Assembly: GCA_016794525.1 (NCBI GenBank)
Contig: JAEUJY010000143.1
Location: 1 to 64,000 of the forward strand
Reading direction: 5' to 3'
DNA: 64,000 nucleotides
Source of the DNA: Myxococcales bacterium
Lineage (GTDB): Bacteria; Myxococcota_A; Polyangia; Haliangiales; Haliangiaceae
The position numbers and the translations under genes are program-made. This document shows positions 55,896-64,000 of this stretch, piece by piece. How positions within the stretch are numbered: position 1 is the stretch's first letter; every line of letters starts with the position of its first letter. Under the pieces are notes generated by a model. The model worked only from the letters and a program-made list of their open reading frames with translations. It ran no database searches and was not told the origin of the DNA.

Positions 55896-57080
55896 TCAAA
55901 CCCGAGGCGTCGGGATGGCCGGCGACGAGCGCCGGGCCGCGATCAGCGAGGCGTGGATCGCCGCGCCCAGGCACACCGCCTGCTCCGGCGGTACGCCGGC
56001 GTGGATCGGCACGCCGAAGAACTTCTGCACCGCCTCGCGGACCGCCGGCATCTGCGACGAGCCACCGCACAGGTAGACGCCGGTGAGCTGGTCGCCGGTG
56101 ATGCCGGCCTTGCGCAGCGCCTGCTGGCACACGTCGAGCGTGCGGCGGATGATCGCGCCGGCGGCGCGGGCCAGCGTGCGGGTGTCGAGCGCCAGCTTGA
56201 GGTCGACCATGCCGTCGGTGGTGCGCAGCACCTCGCGGACGTGGAGCGTCGTCGACGACGCCGTCGACAGCGTCCGCTTGGCCTCCTCGCAGGCGAACCG
56301 CACCCGCTGGTACTCGACCGCCTGCCGGCGCAGGTCGACCTTGTGCTGGCGCCAGAACTGGTTGGCGGCGGCCTCGGCGACGACGGTGTCGATGTCGTCG
56401 CCGCCCAGCCAGGCGTCGCCCATCGCCGCCACCACCTGGAACCGCGAGCGCGACACGTCGACGATCGAGAAGTCGAAGGTGCCACCGCCGAAGTCGTAGA
56501 TGCCGATCAGCCCGGCGAACCCGGCGATGTAGCGGTTGGCCAGCGCCGCCGCGTTGGGCTCGGCGATCAGCCCGACCACGTCGAGCCCGGCCAGCCGGGC
56601 GGCGGTCTCGAGCGCGCGGCAGCGGGTCTCGTCGAAGCTGACCGGCACCGCCAGCACCGCCTCGGTGACCGGCTGCTTGAGGTGCTGCTCGGCGATGCGC
56701 TTGGCCTCGGTCAGCAGGTGGGCGCACAGCTGCGGGATCGCGTAGGACTCGCCGTCGATCTCGACGACCACGGCGCCGTCGTCGGCCGCGCGCGACGGGT
56801 AGGGCGCGCCGCCGATCAGCGTCTGGACCTCGCGGTCGGCGTGCTTGCGGCCGAGCAGCCGCTTGGGCGAGGCGATCGTGCGGCCCGGATCGGTGGTGAT
56901 GCGGGCGCGGGCGGCGGCGCCGACCAGCACCTGGCGCGGCTCGGGGAACGACACCACCGACGGGAACGACCGGGTGCCGTCGCCCGGCGTCAGGATCGTC
57001 ACCTTGGTGCCGATCGCCGCGGCGACCGACGTGTTGGTGGTGCCGAGGTCGATGCCGACGATGGTGGACTTCGAGCTCAT
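55896..57080 (-). CDS. Hsp70-type nucleotide-binding domain protein (no substrate domain)
   Basis: A 394-residue protein consisting only of the Hsp70 nucleotide-binding domain: GIDLGTTNTSVA, GIYDFGGGTFDFSI and YLCGGSSQMPAVREA. It ends with a short tail ARRSSPAIPTPRV where Hsp70s continue into the substrate-binding domain. The stop codon is genuine, with no open frame continuing. An ASKHA ATPase of this type could act as a switch in an exported-protein pathway. It lies 33 bp upstream of the TldD-like gene on the same strand. Confidence 0.85.
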   Translation of the reverse strand: MSSKSTIVGIDLGTTNTSVAAAIGTKVTILTPGDGTRSFPSVVSFPEPRQVLVGAAARARITTDPGRTIASPKRLLGRKHADREVQTLIGGAPYPSRAADDGAVVVEIDGESYAIPQLCAHLLTEAKRIAEQHLKQPVTEAVLAVPVSFDETRCRALETAARLAGLDVVGLIAEPNAAALANRYIAGFAGLIGIYDFGGGTFDFSIVDVSRSRFQVVAAMGDAWLGGDDIDTVVAEAAANQFWRQHKVDLRRQAVEYQRVRFACEEAKRTLSTASSTTLHVREVLRTTDGMVDLKLALDTRTLARAAGAIIRRTLDVCQQALRKAGITGDQLTGVYLCGGSSQMPAVREAVQKFFGVPIHAGVPPEQAVCLGAAIHASLIAARRSSPAIPTPRV

Positions 57081-57162
57081 GCGCGGAGGGGCTCTCGACT
57101 CTACCACCGTCGACGGGTCTGCGGGGGAACCGCCGAATTGGCGACACCGTGGCGGCCCTGGC

Positions 57163-57168
57163 TATAAT
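57163..57168 (+). promoter_or_regulatory. consensus -10 element (TATAAT)
   Basis: A perfect TATAAT in GC-rich DNA. Its last two bases are the first of the in-frame ATG at 57167. A transcript would begin about 57175, next to the in-frame TTG at 57176, so this TTG is a plausible leaderless start. A TTGGCG at 57138-57143 could be the -35, but the spacer would be 19 bp. Confidence 0.5.
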
Positions 57169-57946
57169 GGTCGCCTTGGCCGAACCCGACCGACGCTCGA
57201 TCATCGTGCTGTCCCACGATGGCCAGCTCCTCGACCTGCTGACCCGCCTGTTCGAGGCGCGCGGCTTCGCCGTGGCGCTGGCGGCCACCGTCGGTCAGGC
57301 CCTCGCGCACCTGGGCAGCGAGCGCGAGTTCGACGTCGTCGTCGCCGAGTGGGACAGCGCCTACGCCGGCGGCGGCGAGGTCTACCGCTGGGTGCTGGAG
57401 CGGCGCTTCGACCTGCGCGATCGGTTCGTGTTCCTGACCGAGGATCCGCCCGCCGACTTCGACCGGGTGGTCGCCGGCCGCTGCCTGACCGTGCGGCCCC
57501 GCGAGACCGCCGAGATCGTGCGGCTGGTGGTGGCGACCGCGGCGCGCGTGACCCGCCCGGCCGAGCTGGCGGTGGACTGGAGCGGCGGCGGGCCGAGCCT
57601 GTTGCTCGCCGACGACGACCCGATGTTGCTGGCGGCGATGGCCGATCTGTTGCGCGAGGCCGGCTTCGCGGTCACCGCGGTCGACAGCGGCAAGGCCGCG
57701 ATCGCGGCGCTCGACCGCGACGAGTTCGACGTCGTGCTGGCCGAGTGGCACATGGCCAACGGCAGCGGCGCCCAGCTGTTCCAGTGGGTCGTGACGTTCC
57801 GGCCGTGGCTGGTCGATCGGGTCGCGTTCCTGATCGAGCGCGGCGAGGAGCGCCAGGCGGTCGAGGCGCCAGGCCGGCCCAGCTTCTGGAAGGGCGCCGA
57901 CTCGGGCGAGCTGATCGCGGGCCTGAAGCGCATCGCCGGCCGCTGA
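57167..57946 (+). CDS. double pseudo-receiver domain protein
   Basis: A 259-residue protein (256 if it starts at the TTG at 57176) with two response-regulator receiver domains, at about 10-110 and 140-255. In the first the acceptor position reads FDVVVAEWDSA and in the second FDVVLAEWHMA, where a Glu replaces the phosphorylated Asp of 'D..L.D..MP'. The acidic pair of the first beta strand is IVLSHDGQ in domain 1 (one Asp) and LLADDDP in domain 2 (intact). The switch Thr is present only in domain 1 (FLTEDP). No output domain. It probably is a constitutive, phospho-mimicking adaptor. Genes on both sides are unrelated. Confidence 0.85.
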   Translation: MVALAEPDRRSIIVLSHDGQLLDLLTRLFEARGFAVALAATVGQALAHLGSEREFDVVVAEWDSAYAGGGEVYRWVLERRFDLRDRFVFLTEDPPADFDRVVAGRCLTVRPRETAEIVRLVVATAARVTRPAELAVDWSGGGPSLLLADDDPMLLAAMADLLREAGFAVTAVDSGKAAIAALDRDEFDVVLAEWHMANGSGAQLFQWVVTFRPWLVDRVAFLIERGEERQAVEAPGRPSFWKGADSGELIAGLKRIAGR

Positions 57947-58074
57947 GCGCGGCGGCCCGCGCAACCGCGCGACCGGGAGTGTGTCCCGTCGGCGGACGTC
58001 AGATCGATCGCGCGCGTCGGCCGTTGGATCGGCCCGCGGGCGCGGTGTGCCCGACGTCCGCCGAGGAGGATCCC

Positions 58075-59652
58075 ATGCAGCGCACGAGCGTTCTCGCCAT
58101 GTTCGCGGTCGGGTGGGTGGCGTGCGGCGGCGGCCGGGGCCACCGCGGCGAGCCGATCACCGCGGGCGAGGCGCCGGCCCAGCGGGGGGCGGGCGGCGCG
58201 GTCGCGACCCCGAACGGCCCGCCGCCGGGCGACGACGTCGAGGCCGAGATGAACGCGATGGGCGGCGCCACCTACGCCCAGCCGGCCGCGACGTTCCGCC
58301 CCGGCCACGTCACCAAGCGCGTGGCGCCCCAGCCGACCAAGACCGCCGCCGGCTTCGAGATCCAGTTCCCCAGCCGTGGCACGATCACCACGCCCGCGGT
58401 CTACGACGGCCGCGTCTACGTGTCGGGTGGGTTCAAGTCCAAGGAGTTCTACGCGTTCGAGGCGCGCACCGGCAAGCCGGCGTGGGGCCTCGACCTCGAC
58501 GACGACGGGCCGTCGACCGCGGCCTGCGCCGATCGCACCTGCGTGATCAACACCGAGTCGTGCACGGTGTTCGCCCTCGACGCGAAGAGCGGCGAGCAGC
58601 TGTGGTCGTGGTGGCTGGGCGATCCGCTGACCAGCGCGCCGACGATCGCCGGCGGGCTGGTGTTCACGTCGTACCCGGTGCAGGCGGTCGACGATCCGGC
58701 CAAGCCGCGGCCGCCGCGCGCGACCCACGCGCTGGCGGCGTTCGAGCTCCGCACCGGCAAGCTCGTCTGGCAGCGCTGGCTCGACGCCGACGTCATGTCG
58801 TCGCCGGTCGCGGCCGGCGAGTTCCTGTACGTCTCGACCTTCGGCGGCACGGTCATGAAGCTCGAGCCGGCCACGGGCAAGATCCGCTACGCGGTGCGCG
58901 CCAAGGCCACCTCGGCGCCGGTGGTGCAGTTCGTCGGCGGCAAGGAGTCGATGTTCTACACGACGCGGATCGACTTCGACGACAGCGTCGTCGAGGGCCA
59001 GCTGCGGGCGCCGGCCGAGGCGATCATCCGCACCGACGACAACCACCCCAAGACCCGCTACACCACCGGCAAGAAGAAGGCCGACTACATCGACGCGACC
59101 AAGCAGGCCGGCAGCACCTACGCCGACGACGGCAAGAGCCAGGACGCGCACAACGGCTTCTCCGGCGGCGCGCCGGTGTCGGCCAACGCCGCCGCCGCCG
59201 AGGCGACGATCGGCCAGGGCAGCGTGTCGACGATGCAGGCGTTCCAGGGCTCGCGCATCCTCAACCTCGGCCGCACCAACGTGAACACGATGGGCGACGA
59301 GGTCATCGCCACCGACGCCGAGAACGGCGAGCGGCTGTGGGCGGTGAAGCTCGACGGCGACGTCGTCAAGGACGGTGGCTTCCTCGGCACCGCGCCGGCC
59401 GCCGCCGGCGACCGCGTGCTGATCGCGACGCTCAAGGGCGAGGTGCTCGAGCTGGCGCCGGCCTCGGGCAAGGTGGTGCGCAAGCACGCCGTCGGCGCGC
59501 CGGTGCGCTCGCAGCCGGTCGCCGTCGACGGCTGGATCTACGTCGGCACCGAGGACGGCCGCCTGGTCGCGATCGACACCAAGGACGCCGCGCTCACCGG
59601 CTGGCCGATGTGGGGCGGCAACGCCGCCCGCACCGGCATCGCCGCGAAGTAG
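58075..59652 (+). CDS. PQQ-like beta-propeller lipoprotein
   Basis: A 525-residue lipoprotein (VGWVACGGG). From about residue 80 it carries repeated blades of the PQQ/pyrrolo-quinoline type: 'VYVSGGFKSKEFYAFEARTGKPAWG', 'VFALDAKSGEQLWSWW' and similar, with the GW docking motif. An extra Gly/Ala/Asn/Lys-rich insert lies near 300-390. Such propellers (BamB-like) hold partner proteins together in the outer membrane. A GGAGGATCCC site precedes the ATG. Confidence 0.85.
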   Translation: MQRTSVLAMFAVGWVACGGGRGHRGEPITAGEAPAQRGAGGAVATPNGPPPGDDVEAEMNAMGGATYAQPAATFRPGHVTKRVAPQPTKTAAGFEIQFPSRGTITTPAVYDGRVYVSGGFKSKEFYAFEARTGKPAWGLDLDDDGPSTAACADRTCVINTESCTVFALDAKSGEQLWSWWLGDPLTSAPTIAGGLVFTSYPVQAVDDPAKPRPPRATHALAAFELRTGKLVWQRWLDADVMSSPVAAGEFLYVSTFGGTVMKLEPATGKIRYAVRAKATSAPVVQFVGGKESMFYTTRIDFDDSVVEGQLRAPAEAIIRTDDNHPKTRYTTGKKKADYIDATKQAGSTYADDGKSQDAHNGFSGGAPVSANAAAAEATIGQGSVSTMQAFQGSRILNLGRTNVNTMGDEVIATDAENGERLWAVKLDGDVVKDGGFLGTAPAAAGDRVLIATLKGEVLELAPASGKVVRKHAVGAPVRSQPVAVDGWIYVGTEDGRLVAIDTKDAALTGWPMWGGNAARTGIAAK

Positions 59653-59662
59653 CGCGGCGCGC

Positions 59663-61222
59663 TCAGCCCGGCGGCAGCGGCACCGCCGCGGCGAACGCGG
59701 CCGCCAGCTCGGTGGCCGACGGCCGCTGCGCCGGATCGGCCGCCAGCCCGCGGGCGATCAGCGCCTCGAGTGCTGGCGGCCCGTGGTACGCGCGCCGCTG
59801 CCCGCCGACGATCGCCGACAGCTGCATGAACGCGGTCTCGCCCTCGAACGGGTGCGCGCCGGTCGCCATGTGCGCGATCACCGCGGTCGCCGCGAACACG
59901 TCGCTGGCGAGCGTCGGCGGACCGCCGCGCAGCACCTCGGGCGCGTCATACAGGTAGCGGTACGGCGTCACCGAGCCGACCGACCGCGGCGCCTGCCCCG
60001 CCATGAACGCCTCGCCGCGCGGCGCGAGGCCGGTGATGATTGTCGGCCACGGCTGCGCGGTGCCGAGCGTGGCGAAGATGGTCTCGGGCCGGAGCCCGCC
60101 GACCGGCGTCGGATGCGCGTCGAGGTAGCGGAGCAGGGCGGCGGCGAGGTCGCAGGCATCGTCGCCGCGGAATGGGATCCACCAAGTCGACAGCGGGTGG
60201 CCGTCCGGCAGCGGCTCGACGATCGCGACGAACTCGTCGCCCGCCCCCTCGACCAGGCCGACCGCCACGAGCGGCACGAGTCGCGCATCGTCGCGCCGCG
60301 CGAGCCGGGTCTCGACCGTGGCGAGCGGGTCGCGCTGCGGCGACGTCAGCGTCGAGAGCGCGTAGCTGCCGTCCTTCGCCATGGCGAGGTAGACGCCGCG
60401 CTCGGGCGCGCCCGCCAGCAGACAGACGATCGTCCAGGCCCCGCCGGCGACCGTCAGCCCGCACGGGTAGTCGTCCGGATAGGGCGCCGGCGGCGCGACA
60501 CCGCGCGCGATGCACGCCTGCCGGATCCACGCGCGCAGGTGCGAGCCTGGGACGAACTGCCAGAGGTCGTCGGCGTTCCGGCCGACGACCCAGGTGTCGT
60601 CGTCCTGGTCCGCGGCGTAGTCCGCTAGGTGCGGGGACACCTGCGCCGCGAGCTCGGCGGGCGCGCACACAACGCCCGTTGGGAGTTCGAACAGTCGTTG
60701 TTCCGTGCCGATTGCCCGCCCGAGGTCGCTGGCGGCTGCCTCGGCAAGTCCGTCGATGATGATCCTGAGGCGACGTGGATCAGTCGAAGGCGGCTCGATG
60801 CGCCATGGCCATGTGCGAAGCGGGCGCTGTCCGATGGCTCGCGTCACCAGTGCACTGGGCCAGTTTGCCGGTTCATGGTCCCGGAGCTTCGTTGCGTCCT
60901 TGAACTCCTCAAAAACTCCCCAGCTAGCGAAGTCCGCCTTCGCGATGCCGTCCTCGATGGATACGCCCTCCAGCGATGCAAGGCGCCCATCGCGCATGGT
61001 TGCGAGCACCCATCCAGTCCCGCATCCCGAGCATGCGTATGTCTCTAGGAAGGCGTTGTCTCGTTCGCGTGCGCCGGGGCGCAGTACGAATTCATCGCAT
61101 CCAATGATCTCGTCTCCAATGGCCGCGCACTCTCCGCTCCAAACAGCCGATGACTGAAAGGTCGCTTTTCGGACGGTGTTGCATCGTGGGCAGTGGATGT
61201 AGCCAACAATCATGCCGTCCAT
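59663..61222 (-). CDS. zinc-ribbon/pseudokinase protein, candidate toxin partner
   Basis: A 519-residue protein. N-terminal zinc-ribbon cysteines C11-P-R-C14 and C64-S-G-C67. A middle alpha/beta region of unknown fold spans about 100-370. The C-terminal part is a kinase C-lobe-like region from about 374: VGGLRPETIF in place of HRDLKPENI (catalytic Asp lost), TGLAPRGE in place of DFG, then DAPEVLRGG, ASDVFAATAVIAHM and RGLAADPAQRPSATELAAAF. It is thus a probable pseudokinase. The gene starts 3 bp after the stop of the PIN toxin-like gene. GC is clearly lower over its 5' half. An immunity or chaperone role is inferred from position. Confidence 0.65.
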   Translation of the reverse strand: MDGMIVGYIHCPRCNTVRKATFQSSAVWSGECAAIGDEIIGCDEFVLRPGARERDNAFLETYACSGCGTGWVLATMRDGRLASLEGVSIEDGIAKADFASWGVFEEFKDATKLRDHEPANWPSALVTRAIGQRPLRTWPWRIEPPSTDPRRLRIIIDGLAEAAASDLGRAIGTEQRLFELPTGVVCAPAELAAQVSPHLADYAADQDDDTWVVGRNADDLWQFVPGSHLRAWIRQACIARGVAPPAPYPDDYPCGLTVAGGAWTIVCLLAGAPERGVYLAMAKDGSYALSTLTSPQRDPLATVETRLARRDDARLVPLVAVGLVEGAGDEFVAIVEPLPDGHPLSTWWIPFRGDDACDLAAALLRYLDAHPTPVGGLRPETIFATLGTAQPWPTIITGLAPRGEAFMAGQAPRSVGSVTPYRYLYDAPEVLRGGPPTLASDVFAATAVIAHMATGAHPFEGETAFMQLSAIVGGQRRAYHGPPALEALIARGLAADPAQRPSATELAAAFAAAVPLPPG

Positions 61223-61225
61223 GGT

Positions 61226-64000
61226 TCATTCCCCGCCCGCAAACGGGATCAAAACGAACTCGCGCGGGTTGCCTTCGCTGTCGCGCAGCGTGATGGTGAT
61301 CCCATTGCCGTATTTCTGGCTGATGGCTGTCATCTTTGGCATAACTGATTTGTCTGGGGCTCTCCGGTCATAGCCGGGCGCGACATGGTCTACTAATGGC
61401 TCAACGATCTTCCGGTCACCCGTAACGAACCGTGCAGGGCCGCCCTTGGCGAAGAGGGCATCCGCGATGATTGAGCGGTCGCCAGCACCGGCGGGGCCGC
61501 CGACCTTGAGCCGTTCGAGTTGTCCTAGCATGTCCTTGTAGATGTCCGACTCGCGGGACACGGAGATCGTGAAACCTCGTTGGTTGATCATTGCGCCGTG
61601 TTGCGCCTCGGCCAAGATCATGTTGGACAGGCGGATGTCTTCAACTCCGATCAGTGAATGCAGGTCGCGTGCCGGTGGCGGTGTCGTGCGGGTAAGTGGT
61701 GGCTTGAGGCCATTGATCGCTCTCAGCCGGTTGATCGCCGCGAGGCGGGCATCGTTGAGCTCACTCCAGGGCATGTTGCTCACCGCTTCGGCCAAGGCGT
61801 TGACCACGTTCGTATCCGCGATGAGCGAATCGGTCGAGAGCTCCACCGCGCGATCAATGATCGGGCGCGCGTTGTCAAGACGCTCTGCCTGAGGCTTCAG
61901 CTTGGCGAGCGTCTTCTCTTTGGGCGCGCTCTCCGCCAGGTGATCCGCAGTGGTCTTCGTACCGAGCAGCTCGACATCGGTCGCCACGTCGCCGCCGGAC
62001 AGCGGGGGCACGACCTTGGCGATCGTGTCCTTGCCGATGACGGAGACGAGGTGCGCGGCCTCCTTCGCGGGGATGTCGCCGAGGGCCGTCAGGGTCTGCG
62101 TCGGGAGGGACTCGAGCAGGCCCTTGGCCTGCGGGCCGAGGCTGTCCTCGGCCCAGCGCACGACGTCGGGGCCGTGCTCGTCGACGAACTTCGTGCGGTC
62201 GGGGTACGTGTAGGTCGTCTCGGGATCGGCGGGGGGGCCGGCGTCGTCCGGCTTGTGCGTCGAGCGCGTCACGTCCGGCGGTGCCTCGCCCGGCGTCCGC
62301 GATCGCCACTTGGCTGGAATGGCGGTGGGCTCGACCACGTCGCCGAGGGCCGGGTGGCGGATCGACCACATCGTCTGGGTCTCGATGTGATCGCCGCCGG
62401 CGCTGATGATGACCTGCGCCTTGTAGACCGGGATGTCGGGGTTGCCCTCGAAGTCACCGACCAGGTCGGGGCGCTTGAGCTCGAACTCGATGCGCGGCAG
62501 CCCCTCGTCACCCGGGCCCGGGTTGCGGATGCGGCCGGTCTTCTTGTCGAACACGTAGGGCGTGACCACGACGTGCCGCGGGACGCCGTTGTGCGCGCAG
62601 TACCCGAAGTCCGCCGCCGACGGCAGCACCAGGCCGCGGTTGATCGCGCCCGAGGCGTCGGTCGAGCCCTTGAGCAGCTCCTTCAGCTTGAGGCCCTTGC
62701 CGCGGAGCTGGCGGCTGGGCGTCATGTGGTGGCTGTGGGCCAGGCCGACCACGTCGGGAAGCTTGCCCCAGTCGACCTCGCCGGCGGCGCCCTTGACGAT
62801 GACGTACTCGTTGCCGCGGCGGCCAAGCCCCCATTCCACGCCGGGCGCGTCGAAGTCGTCGCCGATATGGACGCCGATGGCCGCGAAGCCCTCGGGATCG
62901 CCCGCCGCGATCTTGCGCATCACGTCGAGCCCGACGGTGTGATCGGCGACGGGCGCGCCGACGACGATGTGGCGCTCGCTGGCGATGGCCGCCGCGTCGA
63001 AGCGTGGGGTCAGCGAGTCGGTCGAGATCGCCGGGCGGCGCTTGGGCGCCGAGGGGTCGGCGACCTGCCGGTGACGCCAGACCGCGTCGAGGATCTCCTC
63101 GCGCGGCGTTCCTGGCGGCGCGGTGACCTCGAAGCCGTCGCCGGTCGAGGTCACGGCGAGCTTGTCACCAGGCTGCACGACGACCTTGGTCGCGTCGACG
63201 CCGAGCACCTCGGCCACCTCACGCCCGCGTGTCGCGAGGTCGGTGACGTATGCCTTCTGCAGACGCTCGATCTCGAGGAAGCCGAGCTCGTCGAGGTTCT
63301 CGGGGACGACGATCTGGCCGTGGGTCGGATCGTAGTAGGGCTTCTTGAGGTCGGGCTCGTGCCGCAGCACGTTCATCGCCGCCAGCTCTTCGAGCTTGCT
63401 CGTCATGATGTGCGAGCTGATCTTGGTGAACGCGAGGTTGGGCGCGACCATGATGGCGCCTTGCTTCACCATCGTGTCGAAGAGGCGCGTGCCCTCCTCG
63501 CGCGTGCGCGTGATCATCGCCTCGAGGTCGCGCTTCCGCTGCGGCATGTCGGGGTGCGACTGGTTGTTCGGATCGTCGATCCACGCCTGGAGCTGGGCGA
63601 TCTCGGCGATGTCCTTGTCGCGGATGTGCTCGAGTTGACGGAGCCCGTCCACCGTAACCAGCGCTGCGGCGCCGGCGATCTGGACATCGTCGATGATCAT
63701 CATCGTGCGCGATGCGCTCTTCAGGAACGGCTTGGCGCGACCGAGGAACGGCAGCAGGTCCATCGCGATCTGGCCGATCGCGGCCGCGGTGTCCCAGGTC
63801 GTGACGGTCCCCTTCTGCCGCATCGTCTCGAGGTTGTCGAGCGTATCGACGGCGTTGTAGGCGGCGAGCGCCAGCATCACCGCCGGGGCCGACACCGGGA
63901 AGAACACCATCACCACCGTGCCGGCGATGTTCACGGCGATCTGCACGGTCGGGTCCCAGACCACCGACTTCACGTCCTTCCAGACGCCGCCAGTGTCGAG
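61226..64000 (-). CDS. polymorphic-toxin-like protein with JAB-type motif and C-terminal PIN domain (partial)
   Basis: An open frame of about 924 residues that runs off the right edge (a GTG at 63973 is only one possible internal start). A hydrophobic helix pair near the N-terminus (VQIAVNIAGTVVMVFFPV) resembles translocation segments of large toxins. In the middle (about 62600-62735) are a GLAHSHHMTPS and a LPSAADFGYC, matching HxH...S..D of JAB/MPN-type metalloproteases. The C-terminal 200 residues form a PIN nuclease: DTNVVNAL, LAEAQHGAM, GDRSIIADAL and TGDRKIV supply the four acidic residues. A helix-rich, Pro-linked region connects them. The N-terminal part outside the window may hold a DUF4157 or other delivery domain. 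Confidence 0.75.
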   Translation of the reverse strand, partial: LDTGGVWKDVKSVVWDPTVQIAVNIAGTVVMVFFPVSAPAVMLALAAYNAVDTLDNLETMRQKGTVTTWDTAAAIGQIAMDLLPFLGRAKPFLKSASRTMMIIDDVQIAGAAALVTVDGLRQLEHIRDKDIAEIAQLQAWIDDPNNQSHPDMPQRKRDLEAMITRTREEGTRLFDTMVKQGAIMVAPNLAFTKISSHIMTSKLEELAAMNVLRHEPDLKKPYYDPTHGQIVVPENLDELGFLEIERLQKAYVTDLATRGREVAEVLGVDATKVVVQPGDKLAVTSTGDGFEVTAPPGTPREEILDAVWRHRQVADPSAPKRRPAISTDSLTPRFDAAAIASERHIVVGAPVADHTVGLDVMRKIAAGDPEGFAAIGVHIGDDFDAPGVEWGLGRRGNEYVIVKGAAGEVDWGKLPDVVGLAHSHHMTPSRQLRGKGLKLKELLKGSTDASGAINRGLVLPSAADFGYCAHNGVPRHVVVTPYVFDKKTGRIRNPGPGDEGLPRIEFELKRPDLVGDFEGNPDIPVYKAQVIISAGGDHIETQTMWSIRHPALGDVVEPTAIPAKWRSRTPGEAPPDVTRSTHKPDDAGPPADPETTYTYPDRTKFVDEHGPDVVRWAEDSLGPQAKGLLESLPTQTLTALGDIPAKEAAHLVSVIGKDTIAKVVPPLSGGDVATDVELLGTKTTADHLAESAPKEKTLAKLKPQAERLDNARPIIDRAVELSTDSLIADTNVVNALAEAVSNMPWSELNDARLAAINRLRAINGLKPPLTRTTPPPARDLHSLIGVEDIRLSNMILAEAQHGAMINQRGFTISVSRESDIYKDMLGQLERLKVGGPAGAGDRSIIADALFAKGGPARFVTGDRKIVEPLVDHVAPGYDRRAPDKSVMPKMTAISQKYGNGITITLRDSEGNPREFVLIPFAGGE

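Overview
The window is very GC-rich, apparently bacterial chromosomal DNA. Short intergenic gaps, many 1-4 bp start/stop overlaps and genes on both strands fit a free-living bacterium with a large genome. The gene content points to the Myxococcota (delta-proteobacterial line, perhaps a Haliangium/Kofleria-like organism). It includes many lipoproteins with Ala/Asp-rich spacers, a PATAN (DUF4388) protein, several Hsp70/J-type proteins, a DUF4157 (eCIS-associated) multidomain lysin, tandem WYL regulators and Cys-rich secreted proteins. This taxonomic call is inference; there is no rRNA or marker gene in the window that settles it.

Layout. 0-9 kb: the 5' end of a PilT-like gene, an alpha/beta hydrolase with an exported barrel-like protein, a PafB/PafC-like pair of WYL regulators, a secreted metzincin-type protease, and a giant DUF4157/SH3/M15 peptidase protein. 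9-22 kb: serC, a LeuA/homocitrate-synthase-family enzyme, a PATAN/J-like/TPR protein overlapping two Opp/Dpp-type ABC ATPases, a Gly-rich RRM protein, a prolyl oligopeptidase and lipoproteins. 22-31 kb: an EF-G paralogue, a divergent AraC-regulator/metal-hydrolase pair, a KAS III enzyme, and an Hsp70 plus J-protein operon. 31-47 kb: an OYE-family oxidoreductase, a Moco-fold lipoprotein with an adenylate cyclase, a frameshifted pectinacetylesterase-like lipoprotein, an InlB-type repeat protein, Asp-Ala repeat lipoproteins, a paired acyl-CoA dehydrogenase operon, a Uma2 nuclease and a PhoD-like phosphatase. 47-51.7 kb: two tRNA genes, a Ppx/GppA protein, and a CobW-FHA-lipoprotein operon. 51.7-57 kb: an operon of an Hsp70 nucleotide-binding domain alone, two exported TldD/TldE-like proteins and an NrdG-like radical SAM enzyme. 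57-64 kb: a double pseudo-receiver protein, an outer-surface beta-propeller lipoprotein, and the most interesting locus. That locus encodes a large polymorphic-toxin-like protein, cut by the window end, with an internal JAB/MPN-like protease signature and a C-terminal PIN nuclease. It is followed directly by a zinc-ribbon/pseudokinase protein that could be its immunity or chaperone partner.

Across the window two further patterns stand out. One is a compound double-hairpin repeat present three times, each time just 3' of a gene (27.3, 47.5 and 48.15 kb). The other is a recurrent TANNNT hexamer 5-7 bp upstream of start codons, which suggests that many genes are transcribed as leaderless mRNAs, whereas several exported-protein genes instead carry GGAGG/GAGG-like ribosome binding sites.
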